Of a stretch of 64,000 nt of DNA, positions 24,667-32,608 are shown piece after piece. This DNA comes from Clostridiales bacterium (lineage in GTDB: Bacteria > Bacillota > Clostridia > Oscillospirales > Oscillospiraceae): positions 124,001-188,000 of the forward strand of contig JALFRA010000013.1 of NCBI GenBank assembly GCA_022785125.1, in the 5' to 3' direction. How positions within the stretch are numbered: the first letter of the stretch is position 1; each line of letters starts with the position of its first letter. Position numbers and translations under genes: made by a program. The notes beneath the pieces were generated by a model. The model was not told the origin of the DNA. It saw only the letters and a list, made by a program, of their open reading frames with translations, and ran no database searches.

Positions 24667-26049
24667 TCAGGCGTGTTTGTGCTCCAACTCCTCCTGCCGG
24701 CGGGCCAGGATACGGGGAAACCGCCACAGGAAAATCGACCCGGTGGTGATAGCGGCCAGGATGTCGGCGGCAGGCTCAGAGAGAAAGACTGCCATTACCT
24801 TGTCCTGGAACAGGAGGGGCAGGATAAAAATCAGAGGGATGAGCAGGATCACCTTACGCAGCAGAGCCAGGAAAAGAGAGACTTTGGCCTGCCCCAGGGC
24901 CACAAAGGTCTGCTGACAGGCGTTTTGAATGCCCAGCATGAACATACCGGCGGCGTAGATCCGCAGAGACCAGACGGCGATGGATACCAGCTCCGGCTTG
25001 TCGTTGAACATGGCCACAAAAACGCCGGGGAACAGTTCAATGGCGAGACAGGCGGTGCAGCTGAAGGTCAGGGCGCAGGTAATGAGCAGGCGGAAGGTCT
25101 TTTTGACGCGGTCCAGGTTGCCTGCGCCGTAGTTGAAGCCGATGATGGGCTGTGCGCCCTGGCTCAGGCCCTGGAAGAGCAGATAAAACACCTGCATAAT
25201 GCTGGAGCAGATGGTCATGGCGCCCACGGCAGGGGTGCCGCCATAGGCCTTCAGGGAGGAGTTAAAGGCGATATTGACCAGACTTTCGGTGGACTGCATG
25301 ATGAAGGGGGAGATTCCAAGGGCCAGCACAGGGGCCAGCACCTTAAAGTTCAAACGGAAGAAGCGCTTTTGCAGTCTCAGCTTGGTGCGGCTGCCCGACA
25401 GGAAGCGCACCACCCAGACGGCGGAGACGATCTGTGCGGTAATGGTAGCCAGGGCGGCGCCCTGTACGCCCATTCCAAACCCGAAAATAAAAATGGGGTC
25501 CAGTACAATGTTGATCACAGCGCCGATGAGCACGGTGGCCATGCCGATGGTGGAAAAGCCCTGGGCGGTAATAAAGAAGTTGAGGCCCAGGGAGAGCTCC
25601 ACCGCAATGGTGCCCCACAGATAGATAGAAAGATATTCCACTGCATAGCCAATGGTCTCCTGAGTAGCGCCGAAGAGGAGAAGCATGGGCTGTTTGATCA
25701 GCTGAAAGACTGTAGTGACCACCAGGCTGAGCACCACCAGCAGGGTAAAGCAGCCGCCCAGGATGGCGTTGGCCTGTTCCACTTTTCCTTCGCCCATCCG
25801 TACCACTGCCCGGGAGCCGCCGCCCATGCCCACCAGGGCGGAGATGGCGGAGACGAACATCAGCACCGGGAAGCAGACCCCCAGACCGGTGAGGGCCAGA
25901 TCCCCCACCCCTTCAATATGACCGATGTACATCCGGTCCACAATGTTGTAAAGAGCATTGACCAGCTGGGCGGTGACGGTGGGAATGGCCAGCCGCAGCA
26001 GCAGCTTGCCTACCGGGTCCCGTCCTAAATCGTTTTCTCGCTTTGCCAA
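24667..26049 (-). CDS. MATE-family efflux transporter
   Basis: A 460-residue integral membrane protein of the MatE family with 12 predicted segments in two repeats. Each repeat begins with the family pattern (LLRLAIPTVTAQLVNALYNIVD near the N-terminus; the second half near FFRLNFKVLAPVLALGISPF). It exports cationic or toxic small molecules using proton or sodium gradients. The stop is shared with the terminator of the Crp/Fnr gene; the start lies 5 nt behind the HD hydrolase gene, so the two are one transcript. The substrate is unknown. Confidence 0.92.
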   Translation of the reverse strand: MAKRENDLGRDPVGKLLLRLAIPTVTAQLVNALYNIVDRMYIGHIEGVGDLALTGLGVCFPVLMFVSAISALVGMGGGSRAVVRMGEGKVEQANAILGGCFTLLVVLSLVVTTVFQLIKQPMLLLFGATQETIGYAVEYLSIYLWGTIAVELSLGLNFFITAQGFSTIGMATVLIGAVINIVLDPIFIFGFGMGVQGAALATITAQIVSAVWVVRFLSGSRTKLRLQKRFFRLNFKVLAPVLALGISPFIMQSTESLVNIAFNSSLKAYGGTPAVGAMTICSSIMQVFYLLFQGLSQGAQPIIGFNYGAGNLDRVKKTFRLLITCALTFSCTACLAIELFPGVFVAMFNDKPELVSIAVWSLRIYAAGMFMLGIQNACQQTFVALGQAKVSLFLALLRKVILLIPLIFILPLLFQDKVMAVFLSEPAADILAAITTGSIFLWRFPRILARRQEELEHKHA

Positions 26050-26054
26050 AATGA

Positions 26055-26639
26055 TTACGCCTCGTCTTTCTCCAGAAAATAGGTGGCCTCCATGTCCGCC
26101 ACGCTGAGGGCGAAGGCCAGAGGGTACTGCTGGAAGGCCTGACCCACCAGCCGCTTGTCCTCATCGCCGGAGAAGCCCATGTGCCAGCGGATGGCCATGG
26201 CCTCCTCCCGGGTGAGGCGCAAAAAGCCGGAAAGGATGTACACGCTCTTCTCCCCGTGGCCGTAGGGCAGAGTATCTTCGTAGAAGAAGGTGGGCACGCT
26301 CTGCCACTTGCCGTCGGGGCCCTTTACATTGCGGGTGCCGCCCCGGTAGCAGCCGATCTTGCATACGTCATGGAGGAGGGAGACCAGGGCAACCGTCTCC
26401 GGGGCGTAGTCCAGGCCGTACAGCTCCCGCACCCGTTCCCGCTCCAGGTAGGCCTCCAGGCAGCGGTAGACGTTGACGCTGTGCTCGCACAGACCGCCGG
26501 GGTAGGAGCCGTGGAATCGGGCCGAGGCGGGAGAGGTGAAAAAGTCGCTCTTGTGTTCCAGATAGTCCAGCAGAGCGTCGGAGCCCTCCCGGTGGATGTT
26601 GTCCCGGTAGATCTGAAGAAATACTTCCTTACTGTCCAT
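26055..26639 (-). CDS. HD-domain protein (metal-dependent phosphohydrolase)
   Basis: A 194-residue HD-superfamily protein. Metal motif: His in GGLCEHSVNVYRCL, the HD pair in VSLLHDVCKIGCYRGG and a late Asp in LSVADMEATY. An HGEKSVYIL motif matches small clostridial HD hydrolases. The substrate is not known; nucleotide or nucleic-acid phosphodiester hydrolysis is the family theme. ATG 26637-26639 has AGGAGGTCTGTC before it; the longer frame upstream is unlikely. Confidence 0.82.
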   Translation of the reverse strand: MDSKEVFLQIYRDNIHREGSDALLDYLEHKSDFFTSPASARFHGSYPGGLCEHSVNVYRCLEAYLERERVRELYGLDYAPETVALVSLLHDVCKIGCYRGGTRNVKGPDGKWQSVPTFFYEDTLPYGHGEKSVYILSGFLRLTREEAMAIRWHMGFSGDEDKRLVGQAFQQYPLAFALSVADMEATYFLEKDEA

Positions 26640-26755
26640 GACAGACCTCCTCGTGATTCGCTTAAAACTCAGTATAGCACAGCACCCCGCAAAAAACCAC
26701 CCCATGCACCACTGATTCGTACCCCGAATAGAATGGGCGGAACAGGAGGTGCTCC

Positions 26756-27325
26756 ATGGAGTGGTTTTCCATGCTGGCGGCGGCGGTCCTGTTTGCCGCC
26801 GCCTGTAATTTTGATACGGTCATCCTGGCCATGGGCTGGGCTGTGCGGGGGGTGCGCCCCTCCCCTGCTCATACCCTGGTCATCGGGGTGCTGACCACCC
26901 TCATCACCTGGCTGTCCCTGGTGCTGGGCGAGGGAGCTGCTGCCACTCTGGGCCGCAGCTTTGCCGGAGCCCTGGGGGGCCTGGTGCTGGCGGGGATCGG
27001 GCTGTGGTTTGTGCTGGACTGGCTGCGGGGCCTGGGCGATCCCGGACAGGAGGATACTCCCGCCGCCGGGAAAAGCCTGCTGGGCTGGGTGGCTCTGGCC
27101 GCCGCCCTGGCGGTGAACAACGCCGGGGTGGGTGTGGCCGCCGGCGCCTCCGGCGTAGGCCCAGGCTTGGCCTCTCTGGCCAATTTCGTACTTACCCTGG
27201 CCGCCCTGCCCCTGGGCCGGGTACTGGCCGACAAGGTGGCCGGGCGGCTGCTGGGCCGGTTTGCCCTCCCGCTGTCCGGCTTGCTCCTCATCGCCCTGGG
27301 GGTGTGGCAGGTGCTGGGGGGATAA
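26756..27325 (+). CDS. MntP/YtaF-like small membrane protein
   Basis: A 189-residue protein with six hydrophobic segments in two threefold repeats. CNFDTVILAMGWAVRG in segment 1 and AALAVNNAGVGVAAG in segment 4 are the paired Asn/Asp motifs of the MntP-YtaF-type (DUF204) family, which includes manganese exporters and the sporulation membrane protein YtaF. The Asp of the second motif is Asn here, so ion transport is less certain; YtaF-like function is the better guess. AACAGGAGGTGCTCC precedes the ATG. Confidence 0.7.
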   Translation: MEWFSMLAAAVLFAAACNFDTVILAMGWAVRGVRPSPAHTLVIGVLTTLITWLSLVLGEGAAATLGRSFAGALGGLVLAGIGLWFVLDWLRGLGDPGQEDTPAAGKSLLGWVALAAALAVNNAGVGVAAGASGVGPGLASLANFVLTLAALPLGRVLADKVAGRLLGRFALPLSGLLLIALGVWQVLGG

Positions 27326-27326
27326 G

Positions 27327-27361
27327 AAAAAGACCTGCTGCACAGGTGCAGCAGGTCTTTT
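27327..27361. terminator. Bidirectional terminator between the MntP/YtaF-like gene and yabR
   Basis: A perfect 16-bp hairpin, AAAAGACCTGCTGCAC with a 2-nt apex, ending in T4 on either strand. Confidence 0.88.
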
Positions 27362-27378
27362 GTGATGTACGGATGGAA

Positions 27379-27822
27379 TTACTTCCGGCCGCCGCGGCGG
27401 GAGCTGCGGCGCTCAGCCTGGCGCAGCTCGGACAGCTTGCTGTCGGAAGAGGCCATAAACTGCTTCAGCCGGTCCTCAAAGGTGGTGGGCTCGGCGGGAG
27501 CGGGCTTGCCCCGGAAACCGCCGTTGAAGCCGCCGGGACGTCCGCCGGGCCGGCCCTGACCGCCGTGACCGACGGGACGGGGGGGCGGATCCATAGCCTT
27601 CTTAATGGAGAGGTTGATACGGCCGTTCTCGTCGATGCCGATGACCTTGACCTTGACCTCCTGCCCTTCCTTCAGATGATCCTTTACATCGTTCACATAG
27701 GAATAGGCGATCTCAGAGATATGCACCAGCCCCGATTTGCCCTCGGGCAGCGAGACGAAAGCGCCGAACTTCGTGATGCCTGTGACCTTTCCTTCCACAA
27801 TCGTACCAACACCAAACTCCAT
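27379..27822 (-). CDS. yabR: S1 RNA-binding domain protein (YabR-like)
   Basis: 147 residues. An S1 domain fills residues 1-75 (VGTIVEGKVTGITKFGAFVSLPEG then KSGLVHISEIAYSYVNDV). It is followed by a low-complexity Arg/Gly/Pro-rich region and the basic end RRSSRRGGRK. It is the last gene of the yabP-yabQ-divIC-yabR cluster, conserved in spore formers between mfd/rqcP and spoIIE. The family is thought to bind RNA or ribosomes; a precise role is not established. Confidence 0.9.
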   Translation of the reverse strand: MEFGVGTIVEGKVTGITKFGAFVSLPEGKSGLVHISEIAYSYVNDVKDHLKEGQEVKVKVIGIDENGRINLSIKKAMDPPPRPVGHGGQGRPGGRPGGFNGGFRGKPAPAEPTTFEDRLKQFMASSDSKLSELRQAERRSSRRGGRK

Positions 27823-27850
27823 TTGCCTGAAAAATCCTCTCTTTCAAAAT

Positions 27851-28126
27851 TCAATCGGTGAACTGGAAGACGTATTCGCCCGGTTCCACCAGGCCCAGCT
27901 TCTCCCGGGCCAGGTCAGCCTGCCGGTCAGGATCGCCGCTGTTTTCCACGGCGTCCGCCAGGTCGGCGTTGACCTGCTTCTGCTCCTCCACCTGTTTTTG
28001 GGCGGCGGCCAGATCGGCCTGGGCGGCCTGAAGCTGACCGCGCATGGTCAGCAGGCCGGTGGCCGTGCCGATGAGCAGCGCCAGGATGACGAGTTTGGTC
28101 AGAAGGGATGCTTTCTTGAGTTTCAT
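27851..28126 (-). CDS. divIC: Septum formation initiator family protein (DivIC/FtsB-like)
   Basis: A 91-residue single-pass membrane protein: a short basic N-terminus, one membrane segment (LLTKLVILALLIGTATGLL), then a coiled coil (RGQLQAAQADLAAAQKQVEEQ) and the family end REKLGLVEPGEYVFQF. It acts with FtsL/DivIB to trigger septal wall synthesis. ATG 28124-28126 lies behind GGAAGGAGTCACCC. The gene is embedded in the 3' part of the long yabQ frame. Confidence 0.9.
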   Translation of the reverse strand: MKLKKASLLTKLVILALLIGTATGLLTMRGQLQAAQADLAAAQKQVEEQKQVNADLADAVENSGDPDRQADLAREKLGLVEPGEYVFQFTD

Positions 28127-28619
28127 GGGTGACTCCTTCCCCGTCGGCGGCCTGGTCTGACCGGAGGGTATCTTCCGTTTCATCGGATATTGCATTTATT
28201 TTATACCACTTCGGCTCATAATGGAAGGCTTTTTTTGCGGATTTTCCGATTTTTTTACAGACCTTCCCCACCACCACAAGGGGTAGTGTGACGATGTGCC
28301 AAACCGCCCCAATAAAATCTGCCAGCCGGTAGCCCAGCCACAAAAAGCCCCGGCTCAGGGCCCAGAAATAAGTTGCGCCGCCGGCCAGCACCCCGGCCAG
28401 CAGATAGCCCCGCACCTCTCCCCGGCCGGCCACTGTGGTGTACACGAAGAGGGATACCGTGACCATCAGCCAAAATGCCAGGTCCAGCAGCCCGCCGATG
28501 AGGGGGAGGGGCAGGCGTACCCGCAGGATGCGCAGCAGGTCATATACCAGCCCCGCCGCCGCTCCCAGGCCCACCGCCCCCAGCAGAAAGAGGGCCTGCT
28601 CCCATACCCAGATCTCCAT
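27927..28619 (-). CDS. yabQ: Spore cortex biosynthesis protein YabQ, with an unusually long C-terminal extension
   Basis: The first 130 residues are a typical YabQ: FLLGAVGLGAAAGLVYDLLR followed by four to five membrane segments and the basic KVCKKIGKSAKKAFHYEPKWYKI. YabQ is needed for spore cortex formation and localises to the forespore membrane. The frame does not stop there but runs on for about 100 residues to 27927, overlapping divIC by 200 nt in another frame. The extension is Arg/Gly-rich and looks like a shadow of divIC. Either the stop was lost or there is a frameshift. It starts 1 nt after yabP. Confidence 0.75.
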   Translation of the reverse strand: MEIWVWEQALFLLGAVGLGAAAGLVYDLLRILRVRLPLPLIGGLLDLAFWLMVTVSLFVYTTVAGRGEVRGYLLAGVLAGGATYFWALSRGFLWLGYRLADFIGAVWHIVTLPLVVVGKVCKKIGKSAKKAFHYEPKWYKINAISDETEDTLRSDQAADGEGVTHETQESIPSDQTRHPGAAHRHGHRPADHARSASGRPGRSGRRPKTGGGAEAGQRRPGGRRGKQRRS

Positions 28620-28620
28620 C

Positions 28621-28911
28621 TCAGCGGAACAGACGGCCGAAGAAGCCGCCGGATTTATCCCCCCGGCCGTCCTCGTAGGTCAGGGAGTCCACATCCCCCT
28701 CCACCTTCAGGTCCCCGCCGTCCAGACTCAGCTTTTCAATGTGCAGGTTCTCCCCCCGGATGATCAGGGTACCCTGGGAGGTGTGCATGACGATGGTATT
28801 TTCGTCAAAGCTCTCCACCTCCTCCACCCCGGACACTGACAGGCGCTCCCGGTCCTCCAGGATCAGATGGTGGGCCGCCTCCGGCCGGCCCCGTTCACTT
28901 TCATACGGCAT
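28621..28911 (-). CDS. yabP: Sporulation protein YabP
   Basis: 96 residues of the YabP/YqfC family: HHLILEDRERLSVSGVEEVESFDENTI then GTLIIRGENLHIEKLSLDGGDLKVEG. It is produced in the mother cell and needed for spore cortex assembly together with YabQ, which follows immediately. ATG 28909-28911 is preceded by AAAGGGG. That ribosome-binding site lies in the 3' arm of a strong hairpin, so translation may be controlled. Confidence 0.92.
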   Translation of the reverse strand: MPYESERGRPEAAHHLILEDRERLSVSGVEEVESFDENTIVMHTSQGTLIIRGENLHIEKLSLDGGDLKVEGDVDSLTYEDGRGDKSGGFFGRLFR

Positions 28912-28915
28912 GACA

Positions 28916-28964
28916 ATGCCCCTTTCCCACATAGTCTTGTCTCTACTATATGGGACAGGGGCAT
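28916..28964 (-). promoter_or_regulatory. Leader hairpin masking the yabP ribosome-binding site
   Basis: ATGCCCCT-TCCCA-ATAGT pairs with ACTAT-TGGGA-AGGGGCAT around a 9-nt loop, 18 pairs with three single mismatches. On the yabP strand the AAAGGGG Shine-Dalgarno lies in the 3' arm, 4 nt before the ATG. There is no T-tract, so it is not a classic terminator for bioY. Confidence 0.55.
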
Positions 28965-28974
28965 GGGATATGAG

Positions 28975-29514
28975 TCACGCCATGGTCTTTGCCATCACAG
29001 GGGCCAGACGCCGGCTGAGAACCAGCGCCAGAGCCAGCTTGAGGCCGTCGGGGATCAGGAAGGGGATGACGCAGGTCCACAGGGCAGACACCACCCCAAT
29101 GGGACCGCTGGTGGCGGCGTACATCAGCACGAACCAGGCGGTGCCGAAGGCGTAGCACACCGCCAGCCCTACAATACCGGACAGCGCAAAGACCACCGGG
29201 CCCTTGCCAAAGAGGACCTGAGCCCCCCACATCACCAGGGGGATGAGCAGAAAGCCCATAAGATAGCCGCCGGTGACCCCGGCAAAACGACCGATGCCGC
29301 CGGCAAAGCCGGAGAACACCGGCAGGCCCACCGCCCCCAGCAGCAGGTAGACCAGCACGGACAGGGAGCCCAGCTTGCCCCCCAGTATGCCTACCGCCAC
29401 AAAAATGGCAAAGGTCTGCAAGGTAAAGGGCACCACCGTGGGGATGGTGATCCAGGCGCACAGGGTAATGAGAGCCGCCATCACGGCGACGTGGACCAGA
29501 GACTTGACTTTCAT
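28975..29514 (-). CDS. bioY: Biotin transporter BioY
   Basis: A 179-residue S component of the energy-coupling-factor biotin transporter, with six membrane segments. VMAALITLCAWITIPTVVPF near the start and GGKLGSLSVLVYLLLGAVGLPVFSGFAGG are the BioY signature. It binds biotin in the membrane and works with EcfA/EcfT or alone. A SigA promoter and a BirA operator stand upstream and birA is divergent, so the gene is repressed when biotin is ample. Confidence 0.96.
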   Translation of the reverse strand: MKVKSLVHVAVMAALITLCAWITIPTVVPFTLQTFAIFVAVGILGGKLGSLSVLVYLLLGAVGLPVFSGFAGGIGRFAGVTGGYLMGFLLIPLVMWGAQVLFGKGPVVFALSGIVGLAVCYAFGTAWFVLMYAATSGPIGVVSALWTCVIPFLIPDGLKLALALVLSRRLAPVMAKTMA

Positions 29515-29529
29515 GGTGGTACCTCCGAA

Positions 29530-29575
29530 TTGTAAACTTGATAATGATTATAGTTTACAATACAAAGAATGTCAA
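29530..29575 (-). promoter_or_regulatory. bioY promoter overlapped by a BirA operator
   Basis: On the minus strand TTGACA (29570-29575), 17-nt spacer, TATAAT (29547-29552). The palindrome TTGTAAAC-N15-GTTTACAA (29530-29537 and 29553-29560) covers the -10 and the spacer, as expected for biotinoyl-AMP-BirA repression. Confidence 0.9.
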
Positions 29576-29592
29576 CCATAAAATCAAATTGG

Positions 29593-29622
29593 TTGACAAA
29601 AAGAGCTGAGACAGGCTACAAT
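29593..29622 (+). promoter_or_regulatory. birA promoter
   Basis: TTGACA, 18-nt spacer, TACAAT on the plus strand, divergent from bioY. Confidence 0.75.
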
Positions 29623-29638
29623 ATACCATAGAAAAAAC

Positions 29639-29665
29639 GCAGGGGCGGCCTTTATGGCCGCCCGC
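29639..29665. repeat. REP-like palindrome in the birA leader
   Basis: GCAGGGGCGGCC-TTTAT-GGCCGCCCGC resembles the GTAGGGG-type REP family. It lies in the transcribed leader, 19 nt before the birA start. Confidence 0.6.
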
Positions 29666-29683
29666 TGAAAGCAGAGAGGATGG

Positions 29684-30673
29684 ATGACCATGCTGCGGGA
29701 CGAGGTGCTGGCACTGCTGAAGGCCCAGCAGGGCACTCCCCTGTCGGGGGAGGCCATGAGTCAGAAGCTGGGGGTAAGCCGGGCGGCGGTGTGGAAGGCC
29801 ATGGAGGGCCTGCGGCAGGAGGGGTATGTGATCTCCTCCGCCCCCCGCCGGGGCTATGCTCTGGAGGACTCCCCCGATCTCCTCTCTCCCGGGGAGCTGA
29901 TGGACCCGGGCCGGAAGATCGGTTCCAACCTGGTGTGCCTGGACACGGTGGACTCCACCAACAACGAGGTCAAGCGCCGGGCGGTGGATCAGGCGCCCGA
30001 GGGGCTGGTGGTGGTGTCGGCCACCCAGACCGGAGGCCGGGGCCGCCGGGGCCGCAGCTTTGTGTCCCCGCCGGGGGGACTCTACCTGTCCGCCCTGCTG
30101 CGGCCCGACTGCCCTCTGGAGCAGGTCAGCGCCCTCACCGCCTGGTCGGCGGTGGCGGTGTGCGACGCGGTGGAGCAGGTGTGCGGCCTACGACCGGGCA
30201 TCAAGTGGCCCAACGACGTGATTCTGGAGGGGCGCAAGCTGTGCGGCATCCTCACTGAGCTGGAGCTGGAGGGAGAGACCGCCGCCCTGCGCTATGTGGT
30301 GGCGGGTATCGGCGTCAATCTCAGCCAAACCGAGGAGGATTTCGGTCCTGAGGTGGCTCCCGTGGCCATCTCTCTGGCCCAGGCGCTGGGAAAGGCCCCC
30401 AGGCGGGCGGAGATGGCCGCCGCCCTGCTGGACGCGTTGGACAGGCTGGACCGGGACTTTCCCGGGCAATGGGACAGCTGGCTGGAGCGGTACCGGGCGG
30501 ACTGCATCACTGTGGGCCGTCAGATCAAGGTGCTGCGGGGCCAGGAGGAGCGCATCGGCACGGCGGTGGGGGTGGACGACACCTTCGCCCTGGTGGTACG
30601 CTGGGCCGACGGCAGCGAGGAGGCCCTGTCCTCCGGCGAAGTATCCGTCCGGGGCCTGCTGGGTTATGTGTAA
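29684..30673 (+). CDS. birA: Bifunctional biotin-[acetyl-CoA-carboxylase] ligase / biotin repressor BirA
   Basis: 329 residues. An N-terminal winged helix (LSGEAMSQKLGVSRAAVWKAMEGL, 18-50) binds the operator. The ligase domain has the biotin loop GGRGRRGRSFVSPPGGLYLS and the IKWPNDV active-site motif with catalytic lysine. A C-terminal SH3-like domain (270-329) closes it. It activates biotin to biotinoyl-AMP, attaches it to carboxylase carrier proteins, and represses bioY in the holo form. ATG 29690, 9 nt behind GAGAGGA, is an equally likely start. Confidence 0.96.
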   Translation: MTMLRDEVLALLKAQQGTPLSGEAMSQKLGVSRAAVWKAMEGLRQEGYVISSAPRRGYALEDSPDLLSPGELMDPGRKIGSNLVCLDTVDSTNNEVKRRAVDQAPEGLVVVSATQTGGRGRRGRSFVSPPGGLYLSALLRPDCPLEQVSALTAWSAVAVCDAVEQVCGLRPGIKWPNDVILEGRKLCGILTELELEGETAALRYVVAGIGVNLSQTEEDFGPEVAPVAISLAQALGKAPRRAEMAAALLDALDRLDRDFPGQWDSWLERYRADCITVGRQIKVLRGQEERIGTAVGVDDTFALVVRWADGSEEALSSGEVSVRGLLGYV

Positions 30674-30679
30674 GAAGAG

Positions 30680-30793
30680 GCTTCCCCCCTCTGGGGGGAA
30701 GCTGGCGAGCGCAGCGAGACTGATGAGGGGCTCCTCCGGTAAGCCCCCCTCATCCGGCCCTGGGGCCCACCTTCCCCCCTCTGGGGGGAAGGT
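30680..30793. repeat. C/G-run palindromic repeat, copy 3
   Basis: Full-length copy between birA and the convergent HAD gene, with the GCGAGCGCAGCGAGAC arm also seen in copy 1. It begins 7 nt after the birA stop. Confidence 0.85.
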
Positions 30794-30800
30794 CAGAAAG

Positions 30801-30836
30801 AAAAAGGGACCGCACCTCTTGGGTGCAGTCCCTTTT
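30801..30836 (-). terminator. Rho-independent terminator of the HAD hydrolase gene
   Basis: On the minus strand AAAAGGGACTGCACC pairs with GGTGCGGTCCCTTTTT around a short loop and ends in T5. Confidence 0.85.
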
Positions 30837-30842
30837 GGTGTT

Positions 30843-31649
30843 TTAATAAATCGAGTCCAGAATCTCCACGATCTGGGCCACGCAGCCCTCCTCGCAGGAG
30901 CACAGGATGCGGGCCCCCCAGTCCTTGACCTCCTGGGCGCAGTTGGAGGGGGCAAAGGGGATGGCCGAGATGGCCAGCATGGGGATGTCGTTCTGGTTGT
31001 CCCCCACGCAGTAGATCTTCTTGGGGTCCAAGCCCAGATAGTTGGCCAGATAGGCCACCATGCCACCCTTGTTGCTCCCCTTCCGGGTGAGCTCCAGCAG
31101 CACGGCGTTGGAGAAAATGACCTCGTAGTGCTTTGCCCACCGATCCAGCATATACCGCTGGGTCTCCAGCAATACCTCGTTGCGCTGCTGCAAAATAACC
31201 TTGCTCCAGGGCAGAGGCATCTGGGCAATGGGAACCTCCGACGCAGTGGCCCCAGCCCGGGTCAGATGCCGGTGGGTGACCTCGTTGGGCTGGTAGACGT
31301 AGATATCGTCGTGGTGGTAGGCTTCAAAGCCAATCTCCGGGATGTCCCGTGCCACCTGCTGCAGGTCCTCCTGCACCCGCAGGGGCAGGAAGGTCTCGTA
31401 CACCATCCGGTCCTCGTCAAAGTCGTACAGGGCCGAGCCGTTGGACAGCACCACCGGCGCGTTGATGGGGGCGCAGTGGGCATGAGGGGCAAAGGTGGGG
31501 TGGGCCCGTCCGGTGGCCACCGTGAAGATGCCTCCCTCCCGGGTAAAGTACTCCAGGGCGGTCAGGTTGGCGGGCGCCACCTGCATATTCTCACCATAGA
31601 GGGTATCGTCAAAATCGCTGACCAGCAGAACACCGTCAAACTTTCCGAT
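30843..31649 (-). CDS. HAD-superfamily (Cof-type) phosphatase with a probable AUC start codon
   Basis: 268 residues. Motif I is FDGVLLVSDFDDTLYGEN at the N-terminus, motif II lies in VVLSNGSALYDF, motif III Lys in RKGSNKGGMVAYL and motif IV GDNQNDIPML, with a type-IIB cap. Such enzymes dephosphorylate sugar phosphates or flavin intermediates. No ATG, GTG or TTG precedes motif I in frame; the first ATG (31586) would delete the catalytic Asp pair. An ATC codon at 31647-31649 lies 8 nt behind GGGAGG and gives the expected MGKFDGVLLVSDFDDT start. Confidence 0.83.
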   Translation of the reverse strand: MGKFDGVLLVSDFDDTLYGENMQVAPANLTALEYFTREGGIFTVATGRAHPTFAPHAHCAPINAPVVLSNGSALYDFDEDRMVYETFLPLRVQEDLQQVARDIPEIGFEAYHHDDIYVYQPNEVTHRHLTRAGATASEVPIAQMPLPWSKVILQQRNEVLLETQRYMLDRWAKHYEVIFSNAVLLELTRKGSNKGGMVAYLANYLGLDPKKIYCVGDNQNDIPMLAISAIPFAPSNCAQEVKDWGARILCSCEEGCVAQIVEILDSIY

Positions 31650-31693
31650 GGCAGCCGCCTCCCTTCTGAATAAAGTGATTTTATCAATAAAGT

Positions 31694-32608
31694 TTATCCC
31701 ATGGAGCGCAGCCTTGTCAACACCGCCTCAAACCAGCGGGGCAGCGGGCACTCCAGAGTCACCCGTTCCCCGATACGGGGGTGGATAAAGGACAGCCGCC
31801 GGGCGTGGAGGCACTGCCCCGCCAGCCCCGGCCAGGGCTTTTTGGACCCGTAGACCACGTCTCCCAGCAGGGGGTGGCCCATGTAGGCCATGTGGACCCG
31901 GATCTGGTGGGTGCGTCCGGTCTCCAGGCGGCACTGGATGTGGGTATAACCGTTCAAATGCTCCAGCACCGACCAGTGGGTCACCGCCCGCCGGCCCTGG
32001 AGCTTGTTCACCGCCATCTTCTTCCGGTCGGTGGGGTGGCGGAAGATGGGGGCGTCCACGGTGCCCGATTTGTCCTTTAAATTGCCCACGCACACCGCCT
32101 CGTATTCCCGGTACAGGGAGTGGTCCTGAAGCTGCTCCGCCAGAGACAGGTGGGCAAAGTCGTTCTTGGCGGCAATGATGAGCCCCGAGGTGTCCCGGTC
32201 AATGCGGTGCACAATGCCGGGGCGCAGTTCTCCGTTGATTCCAGAAAGTGAATTACCGCAGTGATATAACAGTGCGTTGACCAAAGTGCCGTCGGGATGC
32301 CCGGCGGCGGGGTGGACCACCAGGCCCACCGGCTTGTTGACGGCGATGACGTCGTCGTCCTCGTAGATCACGTCCAGGGGGATATCCTGGGGCAGAACGT
32401 CGATGGGGGCGGGGTCGGGCAGGGCCAGCACCAGCTCGTCCCCGGCATTGGTCTTGTAGTTCTTCTTTACCGGCAGGCCGTTCAGGGTGACGGCTCCCTC
32501 CTCCAGCAGCCGCTGGGCCGCTGAGCGGGTCAGCTCGGGCAGCATCCGGGCCAGAAACTGGTCGGCCCGCTCCCCCGCCCGGTCGGCGGTCAGATGCAGA
32601 GGGGTCAT
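31694..32608 (-). CDS. RluA-family pseudouridine synthase (RluD-like)
   Basis: 304 residues. An N-terminal S4 domain ([26 protein letters not shown]) is followed by the catalytic domain with the [16 protein letters not shown] active-site motif (catalytic Asp in RxD), and [22 protein letters not shown]. It isomerises uridines, probably in 23S rRNA. The start ATG overlaps the lspA stop (ATGA), the classic lspA-rluD order, indicating translational coupling. The 3' end lies close to the HAD gene on the same strand. Confidence 0.93.
   Translation of the reverse strand: MTPLHLTADRAGERADQFLARMLPELTRSAAQRLLEEGAVTLNGLPVKKNYKTNAGDELVLALPDPAPIDVLPQDIPLDVIYEDDDVIAVNKPVGLVVHPAAGHPDGTLVNALLYHCGNSLSGINGELRPGIVHRIDRDTSGLIIAAKNDFAHLSLAEQLQDHSLYREYEAVCVGNLKDKSGTVDAPIFRHPTDRKKMAVNKLQGRRAVTHWSVLEHLNGYTHIQCRLETGRTHQIRVHMAYMGHPLLGDVVYGSKKPWPGLAGQCLHARRLSFIHPRIGERVTLECPLPRWFEAVLTRLRSMG

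Noticed and set aside
24661-26028. Long open frame opposite the MATE transporter gene
   Set aside because: Gln/Gly/His-rich shadow with no family resemblance, while the opposite strand encodes a clear MATE protein.
27927-28130. C-terminal third of the yabQ frame as a genuine domain
   Set aside because: Arg/Gly/Ser-rich and antiphase to divIC; kept in the feature only because no earlier stop exists.
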